Made by a program: the position numbers and the translations under genes
Notes under the pieces: generated by a model
Seen by the model: only the letters and a program-made list of their open reading frames with translations
Databases searched by the model: none
What the model was told of the DNA's origin: nothing
From: Salipaludibacillus agaradhaerens
Lineage (GTDB): Bacteria; Bacillota; Bacilli; Bacillales; Salisediminibacteriaceae
Length of the DNA stretch: 64,000 nt
Direction: 5' to 3'
Assembly (NCBI RefSeq): GCF_002019735.1
Contig: NZ_KV917378.1
Coordinates: 1,173,869 to 1,237,868 of the forward strand
Part shown: piece after piece, positions 27,356 through 35,139 of the stretch
Layout of the letters: each line of letters starts with the position of its first letter
Numbering within the stretch: position 1 is the stretch's first letter

Positions 27356-28084
27356 CTACCAGAACGTTAACACATCCATTATGCCAATTAAAATAATCAA
27401 GATGCCAGCCGTTCGCTGAACATACAGTCCGAGCCGGCGACCTTTTTTAAGTATCATGCCTCCAAACCCTAAATACCAAATAATGAAGATAACAATTAGT
27501 AAGGGAATTGATGTTCCCAATGCAAACAAAGGAGGGAGGAAAACACCGTAGGCTGTCGTCAACGTAAGCGGAATAAGTAAAGAGAAATAAAGTATCGCCA
27601 TTGTTGGACAGAAACCGAGTGAGAAACTGAATCCAAGCATAAAGGCGCCCCAGTGGCCCTTTCCTTTAGTCTTTTCTACGGGCTTCCACAATCTTAAATG
27701 CCAAGTCATTTTAAATAAACCTAGCATATACACACCAATAAAGATTAATAAGGGGCCAATCAATTTTCGCATAGGTTCAAATAGTAACGGTAATTGTTGT
27801 TGAAATTCCTGTCCTAGTAAATAAATGACAAGTCCTAAGCCTGAAAAAGCAGTGATTTTTCCAAGTATGAAAAACAACGTCTCTCGCCACGCAATTCCCT
27901 GCTTGAGAGAATTCGTTCCATATAATGTAATAGCACTGACATTTCCTGAAAATTGGCAAGGTGCAAGGGCCCCGACTAAACCTAGAAGAAGGGCAAATAA
28001 GATGGGAATGGATTCTACACGCGTCGCTACATTCATAAAAGGATCACGTAAAAAATGACTAATGCTTTCTACTATCTCAAACAT
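27356..28084 (-). CDS. CcdA/DsbD-like thiol-disulfide transmembrane protein
   Basis: 242 aa, about six TM segments. Two conserved cysteines sit in the family positions: APCQF (about 32) in TM1 and GFCPT (about 160) in TM4, as in CcdA, which moves reducing power from cytoplasmic thioredoxin to the outside. Might support cytochrome maturation or a periplasm-side thioredoxin, or be a TauE/UreH-like transporter with the same fold. Stands alone between nadR and a regulator; convergent with nadR with only 10 bases between. Confidence 0.75.
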   Translation of the reverse strand: MFEIVESISHFLRDPFMNVATRVESIPILFALLLGLVGALAPCQFSGNVSAITLYGTNSLKQGIAWRETLFFILGKITAFSGLGLVIYLLGQEFQQQLPLLFEPMRKLIGPLLIFIGVYMLGLFKMTWHLRLWKPVEKTKGKGHWGAFMLGFSFSLGFCPTMAILYFSLLIPLTLTTAYGVFLPPLFALGTSIPLLIVIFIIWYLGFGGMILKKGRRLGLYVQRTAGILIILIGIMDVLTFW

Positions 28085-28100
28085 CTCTTAACCTCATTTC

Positions 28101-28245
28101 ATAAAAAGAACCTTCAATCAGTCGGTGTTTTCGTTCATCCCCCACTGATTGTTAGTTGAGTGAATCAGAACATTAACGTCTGTTATCTCTTCCTCTCAAT
28201 TTTTAGGCGGAAGTTTTACGGACAATGATCTGTGATAAAACAACG
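28101..28245 (+). repeat. Interspersed intergenic repeat, copy B (long form)
   Basis: Starts AAAAAGAACCTTCAATCAG and ends GGAAGTTTTACGGACAATGA then CTGTGATAAAAC. Compared with copy C (34921) it carries an extra block of about 47 bases containing CATCCCCCACTGATTGTTAG, bounded by AATCAG on both sides. The extra block is shared with the element at 15536-15665. Confidence 0.65.
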
Positions 28246-28310
28246 TACTCTAGCATCATTTTAGCATAACTAATGCCTGATCAACTTCGTATGATTTGAA
28301 GAAAACAGCC

Positions 28311-28922
28311 CTATAAAGAGCCCAATCGTTTAGCCCACTCAATCCACTCATGGTTTTTATCGATATTTAATTTCTTTTTAATATTCCTCCGGTGGTTCTC
28401 TACTGTTTTCACAGAAATATTCAGCAATTTCCCAGTGTCACTGACAGAATATCCCCGAACTTTCAAGTTAAAAATTTCTTCTTCTCTCTTTGTTAGCACT
28501 GTACTAACTGACCCTACCTTTTTCGCCTCATGGCCATACATGCGTAGTACCACACGCTCTCCTCGGATCACTTGCTGAAAGAACATCATTAATTCATCTA
28601 ATGAGGCGTATTCATAAAAAATACCTTGTATATCATTATCTTTAAATGTCAGCTCTAACTCCCCCGAATTCCCTGGACACATAAAGATTTTTTTGGCTTG
28701 TATCGGTTGGCCTTTCAAGACTGATAGCACGCTTCTTAAACCTCCTGTACCAGGTAGCCTCTCGTCAATCACAATAAGATCAAAAGAGTATTTTTTTAGC
28801 GATTGAATCAGCTCAGATGGTGAATCAGCTACCACCATAGATGTCACAGAATGGACATCTTTAATTAATTGAATTAAACCATATCTTAAAAGCTGATGCT
28901 CGATACCTATAAGTAGTTTCAT
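28311..28922 (-). CDS. Orphan LuxR/NarL-type response regulator
   Basis: 203 aa: degenerate receiver domain with the likely phospho-acceptor Asp in LIVIDERLPGTGG (about 54) and a C-terminal LuxR HTH (LTKREEEIFNLKVRGYSVSDTGKLLNISVKTVENHR; no kinase gene nearby). Start: AGGGAGA lies upstream of ATG 28922; the 47-residue extension in the same frame lacks a ribosome binding site. Divergent from cydABS with a 359-base interval, so it may control that operon; this is inference. The receiver lacks an obvious acidic pair near its start, so it may work without phosphorylation. Confidence 0.75.
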   Translation of the reverse strand: MKLLIGIEHQLLRYGLIQLIKDVHSVTSMVVADSPSELIQSLKKYSFDLIVIDERLPGTGGLRSVLSVLKGQPIQAKKIFMCPGNSGELELTFKDNDIQGIFYEYASLDELMMFFQQVIRGERVVLRMYGHEAKKVGSVSTVLTKREEEIFNLKVRGYSVSDTGKLLNISVKTVENHRRNIKKKLNIDKNHEWIEWAKRLGSL

Positions 28923-29281
28923 GAGATTCATTCTCCCTAATTGTATGTTTCGTTTAAGTTGAAACAATTGTAGTATATGGTGTAAATGTATCAACTTCAG
29001 CATACAAGTGCAAGGCGATACCCTTTCAATGATAAAGCACGTAAAATTGCACAACTTGTTCAAAAAACGCTCACAAATTCACAATAATATAAGGGTAAAC
29101 ACCTATCAACGAAACTCTGAATATTTATTACTATTTACACAGTGCAAAACAAATGATAGAGCTACTGAAAATGAATGGCCTTTTTCTGAAGTGGGTAAAG
29201 GAAAAAACAAATCCTTTGTCTCTTTTATGCTTTTTTCCACTAATTAGGTTGCAGATAAATGGTTAGGAAAGGGTGTTACGT
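28923..29281. other. Divergent control region of cydABS and the LuxR-type gene
   Basis: 359 bases of AT-rich sequence. TTGTGAATTTGTGAG (read on the minus strand, about 29069-29084) resembles half of a Rex redox-repressor site, but the full palindrome is absent. No ORF with a ribosome binding site besides the flanking genes. Confidence 0.35.
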
Positions 29282-30631
29282 ATGTTTTTTGAGTATGATC
29301 CGGTGATTTACAGTCGTATATTGACTTATGTCACACTAGGATTTCATGTTATTTTTGCCACAATAGGGGTAGGAGTTCCTCTACTGATAGCTATTGCTGA
29401 GTGGATGGGTATTAAACGAAATGACCCACACTATACATTACTTGCAAGACGATGGGCTCGTGGTTTTGTCGTGACAGTTGCTGTTGGCGTTGTAACTGGT
29501 ACAGCCATCGGTCTTCAACTGAGTCTATTATGGCCAAACTTTATGCAGGCCGCTGGCCATACAATCGGCTTACCAATGTTTATGGAAGTATTTGCTTTCT
29601 TTTTTGAAGCAATATTTTTAGGTATTTATTTATATACATGGGATCGCTTTAAGAGTAAGATGAAGCACTTTTTATTAATAATTCCAGTGGCGATCGGTGC
29701 AACAGCCAGTGCATTTTTTATCACGACAGTCAATTCATTTATGAATGCACCGCAAGGGTTTGAAATAGTTGATGGCGTTCTTCAAGATGTTAGTCCACTC
29801 GCAGCTATGTTCAATCCAGCAACACCGACGAAGATTTCACATGTTATTTTAACCTGTTATTTAACCAGTGCATTTATTCTTGGGACCATTGCCGCCATTC
29901 ATATTTTAAGAGGGAACAAACATGTTTATCATAAAAAAGCACTTCATTTGACGATGGTAACAGGAGTCATTTTTGCAATGGGGTCATTTCTTGTAGGAGA
30001 TTTATCTGGAAAATACCTTCATGAATATCAGCCTGAAAAATTAGCTGCAGCAGAATGGCATTTTGAGACTGAAACTGAAGCACCATTAATTATCGGAGGT
30101 ATATTAACCGATGATAACGAAGTAAAATATGCTCTAGAGATCCCATATGCACTCAGTATATTAGCTGGGGGAACACCAGATACAGAAGTTATCGGATTAA
30201 ATGATTTCTCTGAAGATGTTCTGCCGCCATTATTTGTTCATTACTTCTTTGATTTGATGGTGTTCATAGGTATGTTTCTCGCCGGAGTTTCACTATTATT
30301 TATTATAATGAGCATGAAAAAAGGTTGGAATCCCTTCAATAAGCTCGTTACATGGCTCATTATTATCGGTGGCCCGTTATCTATGGTAGCTATCCAATCA
30401 GGCTGGATCTATGCAGAAGTAGGACGTCAGCCATGGATTATTAACGGTGTTATGACCGTTGAAGAAGGTGCTACGACATCACCTCATGTCGATCTTATGC
30501 TTTGGTTATTTATACTTCTCTATGCCGTTTTAGGTGTCACGTGTGCCGGTGTATTAAGAAAAATGTTTAAAAATAACCCAGTAGAACATGAGTTAGAAGA
30601 ACGTGGTCTCAGCCATAAAACTGCCCAATAA
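29282..30631 (+). CDS. cydA: Cytochrome bd quinol oxidase subunit I (CydA)
   Basis: Membrane subunit that oxidises quinol and carries hemes b558, b595 and d. 449 aa, nine TM segments; His near the N-terminus in TLGFHVIFA, GLPMFMEVFAFFFEAIFLG with the conserved Glu residues, and GRQPWIINGVM near the C-terminus. The Q-loop (about 245-325) is of the short Bacillus type. Start: AGGAAAGGG at 29265-29273 fits ATG 29282; GTG at 29273 overlaps it. First gene of cydA-cydB-cydS. Confidence 0.95.
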   Translation: MFFEYDPVIYSRILTYVTLGFHVIFATIGVGVPLLIAIAEWMGIKRNDPHYTLLARRWARGFVVTVAVGVVTGTAIGLQLSLLWPNFMQAAGHTIGLPMFMEVFAFFFEAIFLGIYLYTWDRFKSKMKHFLLIIPVAIGATASAFFITTVNSFMNAPQGFEIVDGVLQDVSPLAAMFNPATPTKISHVILTCYLTSAFILGTIAAIHILRGNKHVYHKKALHLTMVTGVIFAMGSFLVGDLSGKYLHEYQPEKLAAAEWHFETETEAPLIIGGILTDDNEVKYALEIPYALSILAGGTPDTEVIGLNDFSEDVLPPLFVHYFFDLMVFIGMFLAGVSLLFIIMSMKKGWNPFNKLVTWLIIIGGPLSMVAIQSGWIYAEVGRQPWIINGVMTVEEGATTSPHVDLMLWLFILLYAVLGVTCAGVLRKMFKNNPVEHELEERGLSHKTAQ

Positions 30632-30682
30632 TACTAAATTTGAGTGTCATTAAAATGAGTCATTTGCATGAAAATTACGTTG

Positions 30683-30720
30683 CTTGTCTGATGCGATCAC
30701 CGGATCATCCATCAGACAAG
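30683..30720 (+). other. Hairpin between cydA and cydB
   Basis: CTTGTCTGATG and CATCAGACAAG form a perfect 11-bp stem with a 16-base loop in the 128-base interval between the two subunit genes. There is no T-run after it, so it may be an mRNA processing or stability element rather than a terminator. Confidence 0.65.
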
Positions 30721-30759
30721 TCATAAAATTGTTTTAGTTAAAACAAGTGAGGTGGAAGA

Positions 30760-31773
30760 ATGGATTATGAAATGATAGGCATTACTGTGCTATGGTTCTT
30801 TTTATACGGTTATTTAATCGTGGCATCGGTAGACTTTGGAGCCGGATTTTATAGTTATTATACAAAACAGACAAATAAAAACCATATTACACACAATATT
30901 ATTCAACGCTATTTATCCCCAGTTTGGGAAGTAACAAATGTCTTTCTTGTCTTTTTCTTTATTGGAATTGTGGGTTTTTTCCCTGATACCGCTTATTATT
31001 ATGGGACAGCCCTCCTGCTTCCAGGAAGTGTAGCTATTATTCTTTTAGCATTACGAGGTTCTTATTATGCTTTTGCAACTTATGGCGCTGAAGAAAGTAA
31101 ATTTTATTCTTTCCTTTACGGCGCTACAGGACTCCTTATTCCAGCTTCCCTCTCTACAGTATTAACCATTTCTGAAGGTGGATATATTAGTACTGAAAAT
31201 GACGGGGTTCAGCTGCTTTACGGTGAATTGTTTGGCAGTCTTTATTCATGGGGAGTTGTGCTACTAGCCATTGTTAGCGTATTATTTATCTCGGCTTCGT
31301 TTTTAACTTTTTATGCTTCAAGAGCAAAAGATAGTCAAGCAATGTCATTGTTGAGGAAATACGCATTAACATGGTCTTTTCCCTCTATCGGAATGGGGAT
31401 AATCGTATTTTTCCTTCTTAATAAACGTAACCCTGAGCATTTCCAAAGTATGCTTGATATTTGGTGGGTATTCGGGTTATCATTAGTGGCATTTGCTTTA
31501 GCAACGTATTTTATTTGGCAAAAGAAGCACTTAGGGATCGCCTTTATTCTTGTGATGATCCAGTATTTTCTCGCATTCTTTGGCTATGGTGCCGCCCATT
31601 TACCTTATCTATTGTATCCCTATTTAACTATTTATGATGGCTTCACAAATGAAACGATGGCGATTTCACTCATTGTTGCCTTTATTGGGGGATTATTAAT
31701 GCTGATTCCTTCACTCTATCTTTTAATGAGACTGTTTCTTTTTGATGCAGATTACATTGAAGGAAAAAAATAG
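30760..31773 (+). CDS. cydB: Cytochrome bd quinol oxidase subunit II (CydB)
   Basis: 337 aa, eight or nine TM segments, structural partner of CydA; begins YEMIGITVLWFFLYGYL and continues VDFGAGFYSYYT, with the conserved Trp-Glu WEVTNVF (about 51). GAGGTGG ribosome binding site. No cydC/cydD (the ABC exporter needed for bd assembly) follows, so these must lie elsewhere. Confidence 0.95.
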   Translation: MDYEMIGITVLWFFLYGYLIVASVDFGAGFYSYYTKQTNKNHITHNIIQRYLSPVWEVTNVFLVFFFIGIVGFFPDTAYYYGTALLLPGSVAIILLALRGSYYAFATYGAEESKFYSFLYGATGLLIPASLSTVLTISEGGYISTENDGVQLLYGELFGSLYSWGVVLLAIVSVLFISASFLTFYASRAKDSQAMSLLRKYALTWSFPSIGMGIIVFFLLNKRNPEHFQSMLDIWWVFGLSLVAFALATYFIWQKKHLGIAFILVMIQYFLAFFGYGAAHLPYLLYPYLTIYDGFTNETMAISLIVAFIGGLLMLIPSLYLLMRLFLFDADYIEGKK

Positions 31774-31788
31774 ACAGGAGGTTATCCT

Positions 31789-31947
31789 ATGAACTTAACG
31801 ACATTTTTGATCATGGTCGCTCCCCCATTAGTTGTGGTTTTCACACTATTCATTGTATTTTTCTGGGGTGCAAAAGGAAAGCCACCTTCCTTTATCCAAG
31901 AAAATGAAAATAATGAGGGAGATCATTCTCCAAAACAAAATAACTAA
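31789..31947 (+). CDS. cydS: CydS-like small subunit of cytochrome bd
   Basis: 52 aa with AGGAGG 8 bases upstream, starting 15 bases after cydB. One TM helix: NLTTFLIMVAPPLVVVFTLF, then a polar Glu/Asn-rich tail. The TFLIM-x-AP-x-VVV pattern recalls the single-helix CydS subunit seen in the Geobacillus thermodenitrificans bd oxidase structure (33 aa), although the polar tail is longer here. Followed by a strong terminator, so it is the last gene of the operon. Confidence 0.8.
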   Translation: MNLTTFLIMVAPPLVVVFTLFIVFFWGAKGKPPSFIQENENNEGDHSPKQNN

Positions 31948-31958
31948 CTCTTATATAA

Positions 31959-31999
31959 AGCCGTTTCCAAAATAACACTTTTTGGGGCGGCTCTTTTTT
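31959..31999 (+). terminator. Terminator of cydABS
   Basis: AGCCGTTTCCAAAA pairs with TTTTTGGGGCGGCT (several G-U pairs), followed by CTTTTTTT. Confidence 0.85.
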
Positions 32000-32448
32000 T
32001 CATATTAATTTCAAACACTTTACTTTAACCATGAGATGTTTACGAGGCTTCCTAAAATCACCATCTCCTTCTTCCTTGCCTAAAAAACTTTTATGAGGGC
32101 ACTTCTAATTTCGTCACTCACTTTTCATATACTACTTACAATTTGAAGCCGCACAAATCATCCATAGCTATTAAACATTTATGTTATATTTTATTTCATT
32201 AACAGTCGAATTGATTTCATCAATCATGGTCATATCGTTATTTCCAAACGTATGACTCTTTCCACTACAGATGGACGCTTTCCGTGTGGCTCGTCTTCCC
32301 AGAGCAGTCGCCATATTCGTTCCAACTCTTCGTTTCTAATGACGAACATTTTGTTATTTACCCCCATATTATCCGTTATATTTAGCGTGACATTGCATTA
32401 TGAAATTGATTCAGTCATTGACATATTTAGGCTATTAGCTTAAACTTG
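32000..32448. other. Gene-free region before the GntR/ABC operon
   Basis: About 450 AT-rich bases. An ORF of 63 codons at 32252-32443 has no ribosome binding site and an unremarkable translation, so it is not called. No repeat or RNA motif recognised. Confidence 0.4.
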
Positions 32449-32490
32449 TTTTAGTGTATTATTCGAACTAGTACACTTAGTGCACTAAAA
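32449..32490. promoter_or_regulatory. Candidate operator of the GntR/YtrA-type repressor
   Basis: Contains the inverted repeat AGTGTA...TACACT, the perfect palindrome TTAGTGCACTAA and outer arms TTTTAGTG...CACTAAAA, directly ahead of the repressor gene. YtrA-type regulators bind AGTGTA-like dyads and repress their own ABC operon; the assignment is inference. Confidence 0.55.
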
Positions 32491-32527
32491 TATGACAGGC
32501 AAGCTATTTTAAAAAGGTGGTGAGTTC

Positions 32528-32923
32528 ATGCTGTTTCAAATTGACCCTAAGCAACCTATACCTCTATATGAACAGATCATTCAACAGGTGAAAGAAATGT
32601 ATGCAAAAGGCCTCCTTAAACCTAATGAAAAACTCCCTTCAGTTCGAGAATTAGCCTCTCACATGGTCATTAATCCTAATACCGTCAGTAAGGCTTATCA
32701 AGAACTTGAGAGACAAGGGATTATTGCAACCATTAGAGGACGTGGTACTTTCATAGTTAAACAAGACATTAAGCCTGCCCCTCCTACTGATATAACACGT
32801 TTGAAAGATACTTTAAAGCAAGTGGTGATTAACTGCTACTATGCGGGTTATTTCAAAAACGATTTAATTGAATGGTTAGAAGACATTTATACGGAAATGG
32901 AGGAGATTGCAGATGAAGATTAA
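32528..32923 (+). CDS. GntR-family repressor, YtrA subfamily
   Basis: 131 aa: winged HTH at residues 10-75 (PIPLYEQIIQQVKEMYA, LPSVRELASHMVINPNTVSKAYQELERQG, IRGRGTFIV) and a short helical C-terminal dimerisation part, typical of YtrA. Such proteins control the ABC transporter encoded next to them, often in response to cell-wall antibiotics. AAAGGTGG ribosome binding site. First of three overlapping genes. Confidence 0.88.
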   Translation: MLFQIDPKQPIPLYEQIIQQVKEMYAKGLLKPNEKLPSVRELASHMVINPNTVSKAYQELERQGIIATIRGRGTFIVKQDIKPAPPTDITRLKDTLKQVVINCYYAGYFKNDLIEWLEDIYTEMEEIADED

Positions 32924-33788
32924 CCATCTATCTAAAAATATTCAGGGAGTTCAAGTTTTAGAAGATATCGATTTTTCAATAGGAAAAGGTAGTATTATAG
33001 GGGTTATCGGTCGAAACGGGGCTGGAAAAACCACTTTACTACGAACGATGGTAGGAATAATTGATCCTACTCACGGCAATGTCACCATAGATGGAGAAAG
33101 TATCTTTGAAAACCCCTTGTTAAAAGCGCAGATTGTTTTCGTACCTGATTCTTCGGAAGCCCTTAAAAATTATAGTACTCAGGAAATTTTGACGATGTAT
33201 AGTACAATTTACCCCGCTTTTGATAGAGACTACTTTCATGAGTTAATGACACGTTTTTCCTTACCAGCAGTGAAAAAAATAAGTACATACTCAAAAGGGA
33301 TGAAGGCACTTTTTTCGCTCGTCATAGCCTTTGCAACGAATGCAAGCTATATTTTACTCGATGAACCGACTGACGGACTTGATGTCATCGTAAAAAAAAG
33401 AGTTCTGAAAGTTCTTATAGAAGAGGTAGCTGTTAAAGACGTTTCTGTGATCATTTCCTCTCATAGACTTGACGAATTAGAATATATCGCCAATGCCATC
33501 ATTATGCTAAAAGATGGGAAAGTTCATAGTCATTACGAACTTGATGATCTGAAGTTGATGTATCAAAAGATCCAAGTTGTTTTCCCTAGTAAAATGCCTG
33601 ACACATTAACTAATAAATTGACTATTATTAATCAAACTGGCCGAGTATACACTATTATCTTAAACAAAGAAGATGAAGCTCTTATCAAGCTCATAAAAGA
33701 AAATAATCCGTTATTATTCGAAGAACTTCCTTTATCATTAGAAGATTTATTTATTGCAAAGTTAGGAGGGAAAAATGATGTTTCATAA
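32913..33788 (+). CDS. ABC transporter ATP-binding protein
   Basis: 291 aa: Walker A GRNGAGKTT, an atypical signature YSKGMKALFSLVIAFA (SKGM instead of SGGQ), Walker B YILLDEPTDGLD and SSHRLDELE. GGAGG at 32898-32903 selects ATG 32913; it overlaps the repressor gene by 11 bases. Resembles the YtrB/YhcG ATPases that work with GntR regulators. Substrate unknown. Confidence 0.88.
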   Translation: MKINHLSKNIQGVQVLEDIDFSIGKGSIIGVIGRNGAGKTTLLRTMVGIIDPTHGNVTIDGESIFENPLLKAQIVFVPDSSEALKNYSTQEILTMYSTIYPAFDRDYFHELMTRFSLPAVKKISTYSKGMKALFSLVIAFATNASYILLDEPTDGLDVIVKKRVLKVLIEEVAVKDVSVIISSHRLDELEYIANAIIMLKDGKVHSHYELDDLKLMYQKIQVVFPSKMPDTLTNKLTIINQTGRVYTIILNKEDEALIKLIKENNPLLFEELPLSLEDLFIAKLGGKNDVS

Positions 33789-34785
33789 AGCCTTATGGTA
33801 CCAAAATTACAAACAAACCCGCCTCGTCATATGGATGATTCTCGCGTTATTTGTTATTCACATGCCATTACAAGCTATCCTTGCTATTGAACGTTGGAAA
33901 GAAGAAGAACAGATGTATTTTTCGGAAGGCTATACCTTTCAAGTTGACAAGTGGGACGTTCTCATGATCTTTTCTGAAGGGGCTCTGTCGATTTTTTTAA
34001 CAGCAGCTATTATTGCTCTTGCTTGCATGCTCATTGGATTAGAACGAAACACGCGCAAACAAGATTTTACATTTTCTCTCCCCTTTTATAGAAAAGATAT
34101 TTTTCTATCTAAATGGTTATATGGGACATTCACTATCGCTGTCCTACATATCATACATTTTTTAATCGCCTACATGATCATTTATCAATCAGAATACGCT
34201 GATGTACTAAAGCTCGTCACAGGGACAGAAATATTTTGGAGCCCGTTTCTCGGATTTCTTTTATTTTTTACATTCGCTTTATTCATCGGCACGTTTACCG
34301 GTGAAATGATGTCCCAAATTGCTCTGACAGTCATATTCGGCGTATTACCATTGGGAATATATGCTCTCTTACAAAATTTTATTAGCCTTCACTTCAACTA
34401 TTATATTGATTTTCCAGAGTGGATTCATTACATCACACCCTTTACGTATGTATACGATCATACATCACATTGGACCACGTGGCTTTTTCCTATTGTGTTT
34501 ATCTTCCTTCTTCTTTGGGTAAGTGTTGTACTATATACCCGTAATAAAATAGAACATAATGGTGAATTCCTTATTTTTAAGCAGCTTAATCCACTTTTCT
34601 TTATTGGCATTACAATCTGTTTTTCCTTATTAGGAGGTATGATTGTGAGCTCTTTAGCTCCAGGAACCGCGAAATTATCAAGTATCATTGCCTACTGGAT
34701 AGGCTTTGTGACCTTTCTACTTTTTTCATTGCTTATAACGAAGCGTCTTATGACAATGAATTTGACATTTCGTGCTAAATCTTAA
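33775..34785 (+). CDS. ABC-2 type permease of the GntR-controlled transporter
   Basis: 336 aa, six or more TM segments, beginning FHKALWYQNYKQTRLVIW, as in YtrC/D-type permeases, where an N-terminal amphipathic stretch precedes TM1. A large loop separates TM1 from TM2. Overlaps the ATPase gene by 14 bases and has AGGAGGG before its start. Completes a repressor-ATPase-permease operon; likely an efflux or envelope-stress transporter, substrate not deducible. Confidence 0.85.
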   Translation: MMFHKALWYQNYKQTRLVIWMILALFVIHMPLQAILAIERWKEEEQMYFSEGYTFQVDKWDVLMIFSEGALSIFLTAAIIALACMLIGLERNTRKQDFTFSLPFYRKDIFLSKWLYGTFTIAVLHIIHFLIAYMIIYQSEYADVLKLVTGTEIFWSPFLGFLLFFTFALFIGTFTGEMMSQIALTVIFGVLPLGIYALLQNFISLHFNYYIDFPEWIHYITPFTYVYDHTSHWTTWLFPIVFIFLLLWVSVVLYTRNKIEHNGEFLIFKQLNPLFFIGITICFSLLGGMIVSSLAPGTAKLSSIIAYWIGFVTFLLFSLLITKRLMTMNLTFRAKS

Positions 34786-34792
34786 ATTGATT

Positions 34793-34828
34793 AAAATCGG
34801 TTGTTGGTAAGATCAACAGCCGATTTTT
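34793..34828 (+). terminator. Terminator of the GntR/ABC operon
   Basis: AAATCGGTTGTTG / CAACAGCCGATTT stem, 7-base loop, T-run. Confidence 0.85.
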
Positions 34829-34920
34829 ACAACCTACACGCTCTTACACTTGTCCTCTTTTTTATTCATCCTTACATGATAGCTCCCATTATCAAAAGCT
34901 AATAAAAGACATACCACTTC

Positions 34921-35035
34921 AATAAAACGAACCTTCAATCAGAACATTATCATCCGTTATATTCCACCTCTAGAAATTTATCTCTCCTCTCTATTTTATG
35001 ACAGGAGCTTTACTGCGGGTATCTGCGATAAAACG
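34921..35035 (+). repeat. Interspersed intergenic repeat, copy C
   Basis: AAAACGAACCTTCAATCAG, CCGTTAT, ATCTCTCCTCTCTATTTTAT, GGAGCTTTACTGCGGG and ATCTGCGATAAAACG follow in the same order as in copies A and B. It ends 10 bases before the first TreR-type operator. Confidence 0.65.
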
Positions 35036-35045
35036 CTTGCAAAAC

Positions 35046-35057
35046 TTGTATATACAA
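35046..35057. promoter_or_regulatory. TreR-type operator 1
   Basis: TTGTATATACAA, a perfect 12-bp palindrome identical to the core of the trehalose repressor operator in B. subtilis, 83 bases upstream of treP. Confidence 0.8.
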
Positions 35058-35084
35058 ATTACAATAGATTTACCGGTATTATAT

Positions 35085-35096
35085 TTGTATATACAT
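35085..35096. promoter_or_regulatory. TreR-type operator 2
   Basis: TTGTATATACAT, one mismatch from the same palindrome, 39 bases after the first. Two operators one face apart on either side of the promoter would allow cooperative repression. Confidence 0.75.
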
Positions 35097-35139
35097 GTTT
35101 GTTTTGTTGTGAAATGATTGATTCAGGGAGGTTAGTACG

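Noticed and set aside
28923-29063. 47-residue N-terminal extension of the LuxR-type regulator
   Set aside because: No ribosome binding site, Cys/His-rich non-homologous translation, and the receiver domain starts normally at 28922.
29069-29084. Possible Rex redox-repressor site upstream of cydA
   Set aside because: Only a half palindrome is visible (TTGTGAATTTGTGAG); not enough to call a site, although a Rex site would be biologically sensible.
32252-32443. ORF of 63 codons ahead of the GntR gene
   Set aside because: No ribosome binding site, Ser-rich meaningless translation, and it runs into the operator region.
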